Shown piece by piece: positions 17,977-25,860 of a DNA stretch of 64,000 nucleotides. Location: contig JAFYXL010000014.1 of NCBI GenBank assembly GCA_017546165.1, forward strand, positions 30,736-94,735, given 5' to 3'. The number at the start of each line of letters is the position of its first letter. Within the stretch, counting starts at the first letter, position 1. Made by a program: the position numbers and the translations under genes. Origin of the DNA: Clostridia bacterium. GTDB lineage: Bacteria; Bacillota; Clostridia; Monoglobales; Monoglobaceae. The notes under the pieces are model-generated. The model searched no databases. It saw nothing but the letters and a program-made list of their open reading frames with translations, and was not told where the DNA came from.

Positions 17977-18258
17977 TATTGATGAATTTTGAAAAGCTAT
18001 GACGAAGACGGTGCGAAGCAAAAGCTTCTAGAGAGTCGGTGGTTGGTGCAAACCGATAGTAGATGCTTCAATGTACCCCTCACTTCTGAGCTGAAGGTGA
18101 GAAAGCCAAAATTTTGGTTAGTAGATACTTTCCGTGATTGCTACGTTAAGGCAAAAGACTTGATTGAGTCTTACGAGGGGCGGAAATTTTCCGCAATTTG
18201 AGTGGTACCGCGAGTGATTTTCACCCGTCTCAAAGCTTTTCTTTGAGACGGGTTTTTT
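17977..18258 (+). promoter_or_regulatory. T-box riboswitch, probable leucine specifier
   Basis: The leader has the distal stem I arm AGAGAGTCGGTGGTTGGTG and a basal helix GAAG/CTTC. The helix GAAGCA/TGCTTC encloses the specifier loop. The antiterminator sequence TTTGAGTGGTACCGCG is at 18197-18212. The terminator pairs CCCGTCTCAAAG (18224-18235) with CTTTGAGACGGG (18241-18252) and ends in six T. The codon just before the basal helix is CTC (18079-18081), read as Leu. The loop lacks the usual GAA before the codon, so the specifier is less certain than the T-box itself. Leu fits the branched-chain aminotransferase in the operon. Confidence 0.88.
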
Positions 18259-18290
18259 AATTTATATTTACATAAATTGGAGTTTTTGAT

Positions 18291-18950
18291 ATGGACTACA
18301 AACGAATCATGCTCATTGCCGGACATTATGGAAGCGGCAAAACAAACATCGCTGTAAATATGGCATTTGATATGAAGAGATATTATAATAATGTAGCGAT
18401 TGCTGACCTTGATATTGTGAATCCTTATTTTAGAACCAAGGATAGTCAGAAAGAATTTGAAAATGCAGGTATAAAGCTTATCTGCTCTGAATACGCAAAT
18501 ACAAATGTTGATATACCTGCCATTCCCCAGGAGATGTATTCAATCATTGACAACAAAAATATTATGGCAGTAGTAGATATCGGCGGCGATGATCGTGGTG
18601 CATATGCTCTTGGCAGGTACTCAGATGATATAGTTGCAGAAGACAATTTTGAAATGCTGTTTGTAATTAATAAATACAGACCATTGACTAGAAATGCAAG
18701 TGATGTAATTGAAGTTATGCACGAAATAGAAACAGCCGGAAAAATTAAATTTACCGGCATTATAAACAACTCTAATCTGGGTGAGGAAACCACAGCAGAA
18801 GATGTTTTAAGTTCACTTGAATATGCAGAGGAGGTTTCAAAAGCCACAAGGCTTCCTATAATTATGACTTGTGCAAAAGAAAATCTTTGCAATGAACTTA
18901 CAAGTATTGCAAATCTGTTTCCATTAAACCTTCAAAAAAAGATTATTTAA
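18291..18950 (+). CDS. P-loop NTPase of unknown role, first gene of the leucine T-box operon
   Basis: The 219-residue protein starts with a Walker A motif GHYGSGKT (about 11-18), followed by ADLDIVNPYFRT and a DIGGDDRG segment, resembling the MinD/CobQ/ParA class of ATPases. No membrane helix or DNA-binding motif is visible. It is the first gene after the T-box and 18 bases before the ferredoxin subunit, so it is coregulated with the oxidoreductase. A role in maturing or regulating that enzyme is possible but not shown; the resemblance to Fe-S scaffold ATPases (Mrp/NBP35) is only at the fold level. Confidence 0.85.
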   Translation: MDYKRIMLIAGHYGSGKTNIAVNMAFDMKRYYNNVAIADLDIVNPYFRTKDSQKEFENAGIKLICSEYANTNVDIPAIPQEMYSIIDNKNIMAVVDIGGDDRGAYALGRYSDDIVAEDNFEMLFVINKYRPLTRNASDVIEVMHEIETAGKIKFTGIINNSNLGEETTAEDVLSSLEYAEEVSKATRLPIIMTCAKENLCNELTSIANLFPLNLQKKII

Positions 18951-18968
18951 TAAAGGAGAGATATACAT

Positions 18969-19175
18969 ATGGCAAAATTAACATTTAAAACAGACAACTG
19001 CAAGGGTTGCGGTCTTTGCGTTGACGCATGTCCAAAGCAAGTTTTAGAGCTTGCGAAAGACAAGATAAACAAAAAGGGTCATCATCCTGTAGAAGCAGCA
19101 AAACCTGAGCTTTGCATTGGTTGTGCATTCTGCGCTACTATGTGTCCTGATTGCATTATTACAGTAGAGAGATAG
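18969..19175 (+). CDS. vorD: 2-oxoacid:ferredoxin oxidoreductase delta (ferredoxin) subunit
   Basis: This 68-residue subunit is a 2[4Fe-4S] ferredoxin that carries electrons for the complex. It has CKGCGLCVDACP and CIGCAFCATMCP. It is the first of four subunit genes in the order delta-alpha-beta-gamma, with AAGGAGAG in front of the ATG. The same order occurs in 2-oxoglutarate (kor) enzymes, so the branched-chain assignment rests on the T-box and on ilvE downstream. Confidence 0.88.
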   Translation: MAKLTFKTDNCKGCGLCVDACPKQVLELAKDKINKKGHHPVEAAKPELCIGCAFCATMCPDCIITVER

Positions 19176-19187
19176 GAGGAAATTTAA

Positions 19188-20252
19188 ATGTCAGATAAAG
19201 TTTTAATGAAAGGCAACGAAGCTATTGCTGAAGCTGCCATAATTGCAGGATGCCGTCATTATTTTGGCTATCCAATTACACCACAGACAGAGATTGCTGC
19301 ATATATGGCAAAGAAAATGCCAAAAATCGGCGGAACATTTTTGCAGGCGGAAAGTGAAATCGCTGCAATTAATATGGTTTATGGTGTTTCATCAACAGGT
19401 AAGAGAGTTATGACATCTTCTTCAAGTCCCGGTATTTCACTTAAAGGCGAAGGACTTTCATATTTAGCAGGTGCTGATTTACCTGCCCTCGTTGTCAATG
19501 TACAACGTGGCGGCCCTGGTCTTGGTGGTATTCAGCCATCACAGTCAGATTACTTCCAGGCTACAAAAGGCGGTGCTCACGGTGACTTTCATATGATAGT
19601 TCTTGCACCAAGCTCAGTTCAGGAAATGGCTGACCTTACTGTAAAGGGTTTTGACCTTGCGGATAAGTACAGAATGACCACAATGATTTTAGCTGATGGT
19701 ACAATGGGTCAGATGATGGAACCCGTATCACTTGATTATGAGATTGCTGCTCCTGTTGAAAAACCTTGGGCAACAACCGGCACAAAGATGGAGAGAAAGC
19801 ATAATATTGTAAACTCACTTTTCCTTGCACCTGATGAATTGGAAAAGACAAATTTTGAGAGATATGACAGATATAAGAAGATAGAAGAAACAGAGTGTAT
19901 GTACGAAGAATATATGATGGAAGACGCTGAAATTTGCGTTACAGCATTCGGTATAGCTGCTCGTGTTTCAAAAAATGCGATTAACGAAGCAAGAAAACAG
20001 GGTATTAAGGTTGGTTTAATCAGACCAATCACACTTTGGCCTTTCCCAACAGCTCCTTACAAAAAAGCTGCCGGACAGGTTAAAGAGATTATATCTGTTG
20101 AGCTTTCAATGGGTCAGATGATTGAAGATGTAAAACTTGCAACTGAGTGCAAAGTCCCTGTTACTCTCTGCAACCGCACAGGCGGTATGATTCCTTCACC
20201 TGAGCAGGTATTGGAAGCAATTAAAAACGCAGCAAAAGGAGGTACAAAATAA
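19188..20252 (+). CDS. vorB: 2-oxoacid:ferredoxin oxidoreductase alpha subunit
   Basis: This is the pyrimidine-binding and CoA-contacting subunit of a thiamine-diphosphate oxidoreductase. The 354-residue protein has KGNEAIAEAAIIAGC at the N terminus, the family motif GYPITPQTEIA (about 29-39), and a C-terminal transketolase-like domain. It starts 12 bases after the ferredoxin subunit behind AGGAGG, and its stop overlaps the beta-subunit start by one base. 2-oxoisovalerate and related branched-chain oxoacids are the inferred substrates. Confidence 0.9.
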   Translation: MSDKVLMKGNEAIAEAAIIAGCRHYFGYPITPQTEIAAYMAKKMPKIGGTFLQAESEIAAINMVYGVSSTGKRVMTSSSSPGISLKGEGLSYLAGADLPALVVNVQRGGPGLGGIQPSQSDYFQATKGGAHGDFHMIVLAPSSVQEMADLTVKGFDLADKYRMTTMILADGTMGQMMEPVSLDYEIAAPVEKPWATTGTKMERKHNIVNSLFLAPDELEKTNFERYDRYKKIEETECMYEEYMMEDAEICVTAFGIAARVSKNAINEARKQGIKVGLIRPITLWPFPTAPYKKAAGQVKEIISVELSMGQMIEDVKLATECKVPVTLCNRTGGMIPSPEQVLEAIKNAAKGGTK

Positions 20253-21007
20253 TGGTAGTATTTGAAAAACCAAAAGCACTTTCAGATGCACAAATGCATT
20301 ATTGTCCCGGTTGTACACACGGTATTGTTCACCGTCTTGTTGCCGAGGTTATAGATGAATTAGGAATTGAAGGCAGAACAATAGGTATTGCACCTGTTGG
20401 TTGCTCAGTTATGGCGTATAATTACTTCAACTGTGATATGATTGAGGCAGCTCACGGACGTGCCCCGGCTGTTGCAACAGGTGTTAAACGTTCAGACCCT
20501 GAAAACAATATTGTATTTACTTATCAGGGTGATGGCGACTTGGCTTCAATCGGTATGGCTGAAACCGTTCACGCTGCTGCAAGAAATGAAAACATAACTA
20601 TTATCTTTATAAACAATGCAATTTATGGTATGACAGGTGGTCAGATGGCTCCAACATCTCTTCCCGGTCAGGTTACACAGACATCTCCTTACGGCAGAGA
20701 TACAGATGTTTGCGGATTCCCTATCAAGGTTTGCGAAATGCTTTCAACACTTGATGGCCCGGAATATCTTGAAAGAGTTACTGTTAACAATGTAAAGAAT
20801 GTTAAAAATGCTAAAAAAGCAATTAAAAAGGCTTTTCAGAACCAGGTTGACGGCAAAGGCTTTTCACTTGTTGAAGTTGTTTCAAGTTGTCCTACAAACT
20901 GGGGTATGACTCCAAAAGCGGCACTTCAGTGGATTGATGAGAAGATGCTTCCATACTACCCACTTGGTGTTTACAAAGATCGCAGCGCAGAAAAGGAGGC
21001 TTTATAA
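20252..21007 (+). CDS. vorA: 2-oxoacid:ferredoxin oxidoreductase beta (TPP) subunit
   Basis: This subunit binds thiamine diphosphate. The 251-residue protein has CPGCTHG, the TPP/Mg motif GDGDLASIG with the later [11 protein letters not shown], and no further iron-sulfur cluster, as expected for the beta subunit of four-subunit enzymes. Its ATG overlaps the alpha stop in a TAATG arrangement. Confidence 0.9.
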   Translation: MVVFEKPKALSDAQMHYCPGCTHGIVHRLVAEVIDELGIEGRTIGIAPVGCSVMAYNYFNCDMIEAAHGRAPAVATGVKRSDPENNIVFTYQGDGDLASIGMAETVHAAARNENITIIFINNAIYGMTGGQMAPTSLPGQVTQTSPYGRDTDVCGFPIKVCEMLSTLDGPEYLERVTVNNVKNVKNAKKAIKKAFQNQVDGKGFSLVEVVSSCPTNWGMTPKAALQWIDEKMLPYYPLGVYKDRSAEKEAL

Positions 21008-21008
21008 T

Positions 21009-21542
21009 ATGAGTACAACAAATATGCTTATTGCAGGCTTTGGTGGCCAGGGAATTTTGTTTTCAGGCAAGTTTCTTGCATACAAAGGTCTGACAGAAGG
21101 AAAGGAAGTCAGCTGGCTTCCCTCATATGGTCCTGAAATGCGTGGTGGTACCGCAAGTTGCAGCATTATCGTAAGTGACGAGCCGGTTGGTTCCCCAATT
21201 GTTTCAAACCCTGATGTTTTAATTGCAATGAATCTTCCTTCGCTTGATAAGTACGAGGATGCGGTTGTTCCCGGTGGTAAGATTTTTGTAGATTCCACTC
21301 TTATCGACAGAAAGGTAAATCGTACAGACGTTGAGGTTTACTACATTCCGTCAACACAGCTTGCATCAGACAACAATATGCCAACACTTGCAAATATGAT
21401 TATTGCAGGTAAGCTCCTGGCAGTTACAGGCGAGTTTGAGGAAGAATCCGTTAATGCTGCACTAAAAAAGGTAATTTCAGCAAAACGTGCTGATATGCTT
21501 GAAACCAACCTCAAGGCTATGCAGATTGGTGCAGAGAACTAA
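21009..21542 (+). CDS. vorC: 2-oxoacid:ferredoxin oxidoreductase gamma subunit
   Basis: The 177-residue gamma subunit begins with [16 protein letters not shown] and has the conserved [16 protein letters not shown] segment. The ATG at 21009 follows GGAGG at the end of the beta gene and is preferred over an in-frame start inside that gene. It completes the complex and is followed by the aminotransferase 26 bases later. Confidence 0.9.
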   Translation: MSTTNMLIAGFGGQGILFSGKFLAYKGLTEGKEVSWLPSYGPEMRGGTASCSIIVSDEPVGSPIVSNPDVLIAMNLPSLDKYEDAVVPGGKIFVDSTLIDRKVNRTDVEVYYIPSTQLASDNNMPTLANMIIAGKLLAVTGEFEEESVNAALKKVISAKRADMLETNLKAMQIGAEN

Positions 21543-21568
21543 AAACTTGATATAAGGAGATTTGTAAA

Positions 21569-22633
21569 ATGAATATAGAAATCATAAAAACAACCACTCC
21601 CAAGGCAAAGCCCGATAGCTCAAATCTTGGTTTTGGTAAGATTTTTTCAGACCATATGTTTATAATGGACTATACAAAGGGAGAGGGCTGGAAAAACGCC
21701 CGAATCGTTCCCTTTGGCAGGTTTGAAATTCATCCTGCATCAACTGTTCTCCATTACGGATCTGAAATTTTTGAAGGACTTAAGGCTTACCGTCGTGCAG
21801 ATGGTGAAGTTCAACTTTTCAGACCTATTGAAAATATCCGCAGAATGAACAACTCTGCAGAACGTCTTTGCCTTCCGCAGATTGATGAGGAAATGGCGTT
21901 GGAGATTTTGGAGACATTTGTTTCTTGCGAAAAGGATTGGACTCCATCAGCTCCCGGTACATCACTTTATCTTAGACCATTTATGTTTGGTAATGACGAA
22001 AGCCTTGGCGTTCACGCAGTGCATAACGCTACATTTATGATTATTGCATCACCTGTTGGCAGTTACTACAAAGAAGGTATCAATCCGGTTAAAATTATGA
22101 TTGAGGCAGAGGATGTACGTGCTGTCCGTGGTGGTACAGGATATGCAAAGTGCGGTGGTAACTATGCTGCGAGCAACCGTGCAGGGGAAAGAGCAGAACA
22201 AAAGGGTTATTCACAGGTGCTTTGGCTTGATGGCGTTGAAAGAAAGTACATCGAAGAAGTTGGCGCTATGAACGTTATGTTCAAAATCAACGGCGAGATT
22301 GTGACACCTGCTCTTACAGGTTCAATTCTTCCCGGTATTACAAGAAAGTCTTGCATTGAGGTTTTAAAAAGTGAGGGCTACAAAGTGTCAGAAAGACTCC
22401 TCAGCATTGACGAGCTTGAGGAAGCTATGGCAAATGGCACATTAGAGGAAGCGTGGGGTTGCGGTACAGCTGCAGTTGTTTCACCAATTGGTGAGCTTTC
22501 CTATAAAGGCAAGGTATTTACCGTAAACAACGGTGAAATCGGCCAGATTACTCAGCATCTTTATGATACCTTAACAGGTATCCAGTGGGGCAAAATTGAA
22601 GATAGCTTCGGTTGGACATATCCTGTAAAATAA
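21569..22633 (+). CDS. ilvE: Branched-chain amino acid aminotransferase
   Basis: This PLP enzyme (fold IV) exchanges amino groups between glutamate and the oxoacids of leucine, isoleucine and valine. The 354-residue protein matches the longer BCAT type, with YGSEIFEGLKAYR, LYLRPFMFG, the PLP-Lys region RKYIEEVGAMN, and the phosphate-binding GCGTAAVVSP near the C terminus. It is last in the leucine T-box operon, where it converts the oxoacids made by the oxidoreductase into amino acids. This pairing is the strongest argument for a branched-chain, biosynthetic role of the operon. Confidence 0.95.
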   Translation: MNIEIIKTTTPKAKPDSSNLGFGKIFSDHMFIMDYTKGEGWKNARIVPFGRFEIHPASTVLHYGSEIFEGLKAYRRADGEVQLFRPIENIRRMNNSAERLCLPQIDEEMALEILETFVSCEKDWTPSAPGTSLYLRPFMFGNDESLGVHAVHNATFMIIASPVGSYYKEGINPVKIMIEAEDVRAVRGGTGYAKCGGNYAASNRAGERAEQKGYSQVLWLDGVERKYIEEVGAMNVMFKINGEIVTPALTGSILPGITRKSCIEVLKSEGYKVSERLLSIDELEEAMANGTLEEAWGCGTAAVVSPIGELSYKGKVFTVNNGEIGQITQHLYDTLTGIQWGKIEDSFGWTYPVK

Positions 22634-22681
22634 TTATTTAGAAGGTATAACTGACACAATGGTTAGGAGTGACTGCATAAT

Positions 22682-23485
22682 ATGTATAACAACTACTATA
22701 TAATAGACTCCCACTGTCATATTTATCCTGAAAAGATTGCTGCAAAAGCAGTAGGAGCAACAGATAAATTTTATGGAGTAACATCCCACGGCAAAGGCAC
22801 TGTAAAGCACCTGATGGAACGTTGTAAATCCGAAGGTGTGGATCACGCAATTGTTCAGTCTGTTGCAACTACACCAAAACAGGTAAAAAGTATAAATGAA
22901 TTTATAGCTGTTGAAGTTTCAAATAGTAATGGTTTCCTCACGGGTTTGGGTACTCTCCATCCGGATAGCGAAAATATCGCAGAGGATATAGAATACCTAA
23001 AAAGTCTTGGATTAAAAGGTGTAAAACTTCATCCTGATATTCAACAATTTGAAGTTGACAACAAAAAGCTTTTTAAAATGTACGAAATCTGCGAAAAGGA
23101 AAACCTTACAATGCTGGTACACACCGGGGATTATCGATACGATTTTTCTAATCCGGACAGAGTCATTAATGTTTTAACAAACTTTCCCAAACTTAAGTTT
23201 ATTGGAGCTCATTTTGGTGGCTGGTCAGTATGGGAAGAAGCATCAGAAAAGTTGTCCAAATTTAGGAATTTTTATGTTGATTGTTCATCAAGCTTTGGTT
23301 TTTCAAATAAGGCAGACTTTAAGGAAATTACATTAAGATACGGCACTGACAAAGTTTTGTTTGGCACTGATTATCCTATGTGGGGACTTAAAGATGAGCT
23401 TGAAACCTTTTTTACGTTAGGCTTTGATGATGAAACAAACCGGAAGATTTTAAGTGAAAACGCAAAAAAATTATTTGAAATTTAG
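22682..23485 (+). CDS. Amidohydrolase-2 family metal-dependent hydrolase
   Basis: This 267-residue TIM-barrel protein has the metal-binding DSHCHIYP at the N terminus, KLHPDIQ in the middle, LVHTGDY, GAHFGGW and the final-strand FGTDYPMW. These are the marks of the Amidohydro_2 (2-pyrone-dicarboxylate / ACMS decarboxylase-like) family. The substrate cannot be told. It lies 48 bases after ilvE with no terminator between, so it may be read through from the leucine T-box operon, but no metabolic link is evident. Confidence 0.82.
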   Translation: MYNNYYIIDSHCHIYPEKIAAKAVGATDKFYGVTSHGKGTVKHLMERCKSEGVDHAIVQSVATTPKQVKSINEFIAVEVSNSNGFLTGLGTLHPDSENIAEDIEYLKSLGLKGVKLHPDIQQFEVDNKKLFKMYEICEKENLTMLVHTGDYRYDFSNPDRVINVLTNFPKLKFIGAHFGGWSVWEEASEKLSKFRNFYVDCSSSFGFSNKADFKEITLRYGTDKVLFGTDYPMWGLKDELETFFTLGFDDETNRKILSENAKKLFEI

Positions 23486-23490
23486 AATTA

Positions 23491-23515
23491 ACGGTCGCGC
23501 TTGCGACCGTTTTTT
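23491..23515 (+). terminator. Rho-independent terminator
   Basis: ACGGTCGC (23491-23498) pairs with GCGACCGT (23503-23510) around a four-base loop and is followed by five T. It closes the leucine T-box operon and separates it from the recombinase locus. Confidence 0.9.
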
Positions 23516-23563
23516 GTTTATTCTTCTGTTTTATTGTCCAAAATAATATCAGAGGTGATTTTC

Positions 23564-23728
23564 ATGAAAATAACAAGATTTGTAAACGGTGAAAAACTGA
23601 ACAAGCCAATTGACGGAAATATTTTTATAAAAAAGGAAATTATTTCAGAAACTATTGACAAGGTAAATCGCAGACTAAACATTAACCACTTAGCAAAAGA
23701 TGTTATAAGGGTGGAAACAAATGAATAA
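23564..23728 (+). CDS. Small protein translationally coupled to the recombinase
   Basis: This 54-residue charged protein has no recognisable family. The ATG at 23564 has AGAGGTGA five bases upstream. The end of the gene overlaps the recombinase start by eight bases, so the two are translated together. Small proteins encoded beside large serine recombinases can be recombination directionality factors; that role is a guess from position only. Confidence 0.6.
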   Translation: MKITRFVNGEKLNKPIDGNIFIKKEIISETIDKVNRRLNINHLAKDVIRVETNE

Positions 23729-25076
23729 AATAGCAGCAATTTATATTCGCGTTTCAACCGATGCTCAAAGAGAGGAAGGTTACTCAATTGATGCTCAAAA
23801 GGAAATGCTTACAGCTTATTGTGTGTCAAAAGGAATAAAGAATTATGACTATTATATTGACGGTGGATTTAGCGGAAGCAATATTGAAAGACCTGAATTA
23901 AAGCGTCTTATTGACGATATAAAAAATGATAAAGTGTCCTGCGTTATTGTTTACAAACTTGACCGACTTTCCAGAAGCCAAAAGGATACACTGTATCTGA
24001 TTGAAGATGTTTTTAACCCTAAAGGAGTCGATTTTGTATCTTTAAACGAGAGTATGGATACATCTACCCCTCTTGGAAGGCTTATGTTGGGAATACTTTC
24101 AGCTTTTGCACAACTTGAACGTGAAAATATCCGGGAACGCACAAGTATGGGTATGAAAGAGCGTGTAAAAAACGGATATTGGATGGGTGGAGGCAGAGTC
24201 CCATTTGGATATGACTACGACTCTGAAAAAGGTATTTTAGTGCCAAACAAAGATGCAGAAACGGTACGAAAAGTTTATGATCTTTATTTAAACGGATATT
24301 CCACCAACGCAATTGCAAGGATGCTGGGACTAAGTTATGAACGTCTGGCAAGGCAAATATTAACCCGCAAAACCAATGCGGGTTTTATAATTTATAAAGG
24401 GGAGGAATTTTTAGGGCGACACCAACCTATCGTCAGTCCTGAAACATACGAACGTGCCATGCAGATGATGTCCGAGCGTTCAGACAGACGAAAAACCGAT
24501 GCAGGATATTTGCTCACAGGATTGGTAAAATGCGGCGCTTGCGGGGCAAAAATGCGTTACCAAAAATGGGGGAAAGCCGGGTATAAGTTGGTCTGTTATT
24601 CCCACGACAAAAGCAAAGCCCATCTGGTAAGAGACCCGGATTGTACCAATCAAGGCATTTGGGCACAGGAACTTGAAACAGTAGTCCTTGATGACTTATT
24701 TTCCTTTTCGATTAAAAGAAAGCATAAAACTTCAAAAAATGAAAAAAGTGTAATTGATGTTTTAAAAGAAAATGAAAAAAAGTTAAATGATAAATTAAAA
24801 AGATTATATAACCTTTATGCAGAAGCAGAAGATGAGGCTTTAAAAGAAACCATATCGGAAGTGAAAAGAGGTTTGGATTCTGTAAAAAAACAGATTAACC
24901 GCGAGGAAAAACAGCAGTTAATTTCAAAGCGCAGTAATGAATTAAAAAAGCAATTATCCACATTGCGTGAAAGTTGGAAGTATATGACAAACCACGAACA
25001 AAAAAATATTGTGAATGATTGTATTGAAAAAATAGTTGTGAACAATAATGAAGTAAAAATTTACTACAAAATATAA
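23721..25076 (+). CDS. Large serine recombinase (SpoIVCA-like site-specific integrase)
   Basis: This enzyme catalyses site-specific integration, excision or inversion. The 451-residue protein has the resolvase catalytic domain with IYIRVSTDAQ (nucleophile Ser12) and YKLDRLSRS, a Recombinase domain (about 155-260), a zinc-ribbon with CGACG and later Cys, and a C-terminal coiled-coil rich in Lys and Glu. The gene ends 12 bases before the stop of the truncated sigG and converges on it. SpoIVCA of Bacillus, the skin excisionase, is of this class and somewhat longer (about 500 residues). The gene looks intact, so the element may still be active. Confidence 0.93.
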   Translation: MNKIAAIYIRVSTDAQREEGYSIDAQKEMLTAYCVSKGIKNYDYYIDGGFSGSNIERPELKRLIDDIKNDKVSCVIVYKLDRLSRSQKDTLYLIEDVFNPKGVDFVSLNESMDTSTPLGRLMLGILSAFAQLERENIRERTSMGMKERVKNGYWMGGGRVPFGYDYDSEKGILVPNKDAETVRKVYDLYLNGYSTNAIARMLGLSYERLARQILTRKTNAGFIIYKGEEFLGRHQPIVSPETYERAMQMMSERSDRRKTDAGYLLTGLVKCGACGAKMRYQKWGKAGYKLVCYSHDKSKAHLVRDPDCTNQGIWAQELETVVLDDLFSFSIKRKHKTSKNEKSVIDVLKENEKKLNDKLKRLYNLYAEAEDEALKETISEVKRGLDSVKKQINREEKQQLISKRSNELKKQLSTLRESWKYMTNHEQKNIVNDCIEKIVVNNNEVKIYYKI

Positions 25077-25087
25077 ACCACTTTTCT

Positions 25088-25387
25088 CTAAGAGACATTC
25101 ATCGGCACTGCATACGTCGAAAATTTAACACCATGGGACGTATCAAAATTATCAAGAGCTTTTATAAGTCCAATGCATCCAACCTGAAATAAATCGTCTA
25201 TATTTTCATTGCGGTTAGAAAATCTTTGAATAACACTTAACACCAGGCGAAGGTTGCCGTAAATAAATTCCTGACGGGCCTCTTTGTCACCTTTCTGGAT
25301 TTTTTCAAAAAGTTCTTGTTTTTGGGCCTCGGTCAAGATGGGAAGCTTTGAGGTATTCACCCCGCATATATCAACTTTATTTATCAT
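25088..25387 (-). pseudogene. sigG: N-terminal half of sporulation sigma factor SigG, split within region 2.4
   Basis: The 99-residue product matches the start of sigma-G: NKVDICGVNTSKLPIL at the N terminus, GNLRLVLSVIQRF (region 2.1), and DDLFQVGCIGLIKALDNFD leading to VKFSTYAVPM. It then ends in three foreign residues and a stop. Normal SigG continues with IIGEIRRYLRDN and has regions 3 and 4, for a total of about 260 residues. The ATG at 25387 gives the usual beginning; a TTG 21 bases upstream is also possible. It converges with the serine recombinase. Either the gene is dead, or it is rejoined by recombination. Confidence 0.9.
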
Positions 25388-25520
25388 AATAATTTCAACC
25401 CCTCTCAAAATTTTCCTAAAATCATTATCTCACGAAGGCTTAAAACCTATACCGTAAATTTAAAAATCATATAGCATTTTCCTAAAGCATAAGCATAGGT
25501 AATGAAAGTGAGGAATGTAT

Positions 25521-25760
25521 ATGATTTGCAGTATAAATGAACTTAAAACAAAAGAAGTAATAAATGTATCAACGGGTGCCAGACTTGGCTACGTTACCGA
25601 TTTTGAGATTGACCTTAATACAGGAAAACTTACTGCAATAGTTGTGCCGGGAGCATACAAAATGATGGGATTTTTAGGACGGGAAGAGGACATAATAATA
25701 AAGTGGGAAAATATAAAAAAAATTGGTGACGATATTATAATTATTGAAAACCTACAATAA
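25521..25760 (+). CDS. ylmC: YlmC/YmxH family sporulation protein (PRC-barrel)
   Basis: The 79-residue protein is a single PRC-barrel-like domain with GARLGYVTDFEIDLNTGKL. Members of the YlmC/YmxH family are found in endospore formers, and in Bacillus ylmC follows sigG. Here it stands head-to-head with the broken sigG, 133 bases apart, instead of downstream of it. The ATG at 25521 is seven bases after GTGAGG and is preferred over the ATG at 25515, which is too close. The molecular function of the family is not known. Confidence 0.85.
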   Translation: MICSINELKTKEVINVSTGARLGYVTDFEIDLNTGKLTAIVVPGAYKMMGFLGREEDIIIKWENIKKIGDDIIIIENLQ

Positions 25761-25795
25761 AACTGAAAAAAATTGATGTAATTTGCTTAAAAAGC

Positions 25796-25824
25796 TTGCA
25801 ATATTTTGTCTGTAATGGTATAAT
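25796..25824 (+). promoter_or_regulatory. Promoter of pncB
   Basis: TTGCAA (25796-25801) and TATAAT (25819-25824) are 17 bases apart. TGG before the -10 box gives an extended -10 element. Confidence 0.78.
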
Positions 25825-25860
25825 TATTTTGTATTATTATGTATAAGGAGCTATTTGGTT

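Larger units (their letters stand above)
23516..25102. mobile_element. Recombinase end of a skin-like or phage-derived element inserted in sigG
   Basis: The segment carries a small gene and a large serine recombinase, and its right edge is the point where sigG homology stops (about 25099-25102). A recombinase gene next to an element end, pointing toward the broken sigma gene, is the same arrangement as spoIVCA beside the skin junction of sigK. The left limit is not defined: no sigG C-terminal half, prophage genes or repeat could be found to the left, where ordinary metabolic genes begin. Confidence 0.4.

Noticed and set aside
18073..18075. GTA (Val) as specifier of the second T-box
   Set aside because: GTACC pairs with GGTGC in a helix above the loop, which leaves CTC as the unpaired codon before the basal helix. 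Valine is not fully excluded, and it would still be a branched-chain signal.
22634..23790. Search for the missing C-terminal half of sigG left of the recombinase
   Set aside because: No reading frame on either strand contains the expected region 2.4-4 motifs. The left neighbour is a complete amidohydrolase gene with a terminator, so the other half is not in this window.
25467..25500. Possible sporulation-sigma promoter for ylmC
   Set aside because: A -35-like TCATATA is followed by CATAAGCA at 14 bases, but the -10 matches the sigma-E consensus at only four positions. Too weak to list.
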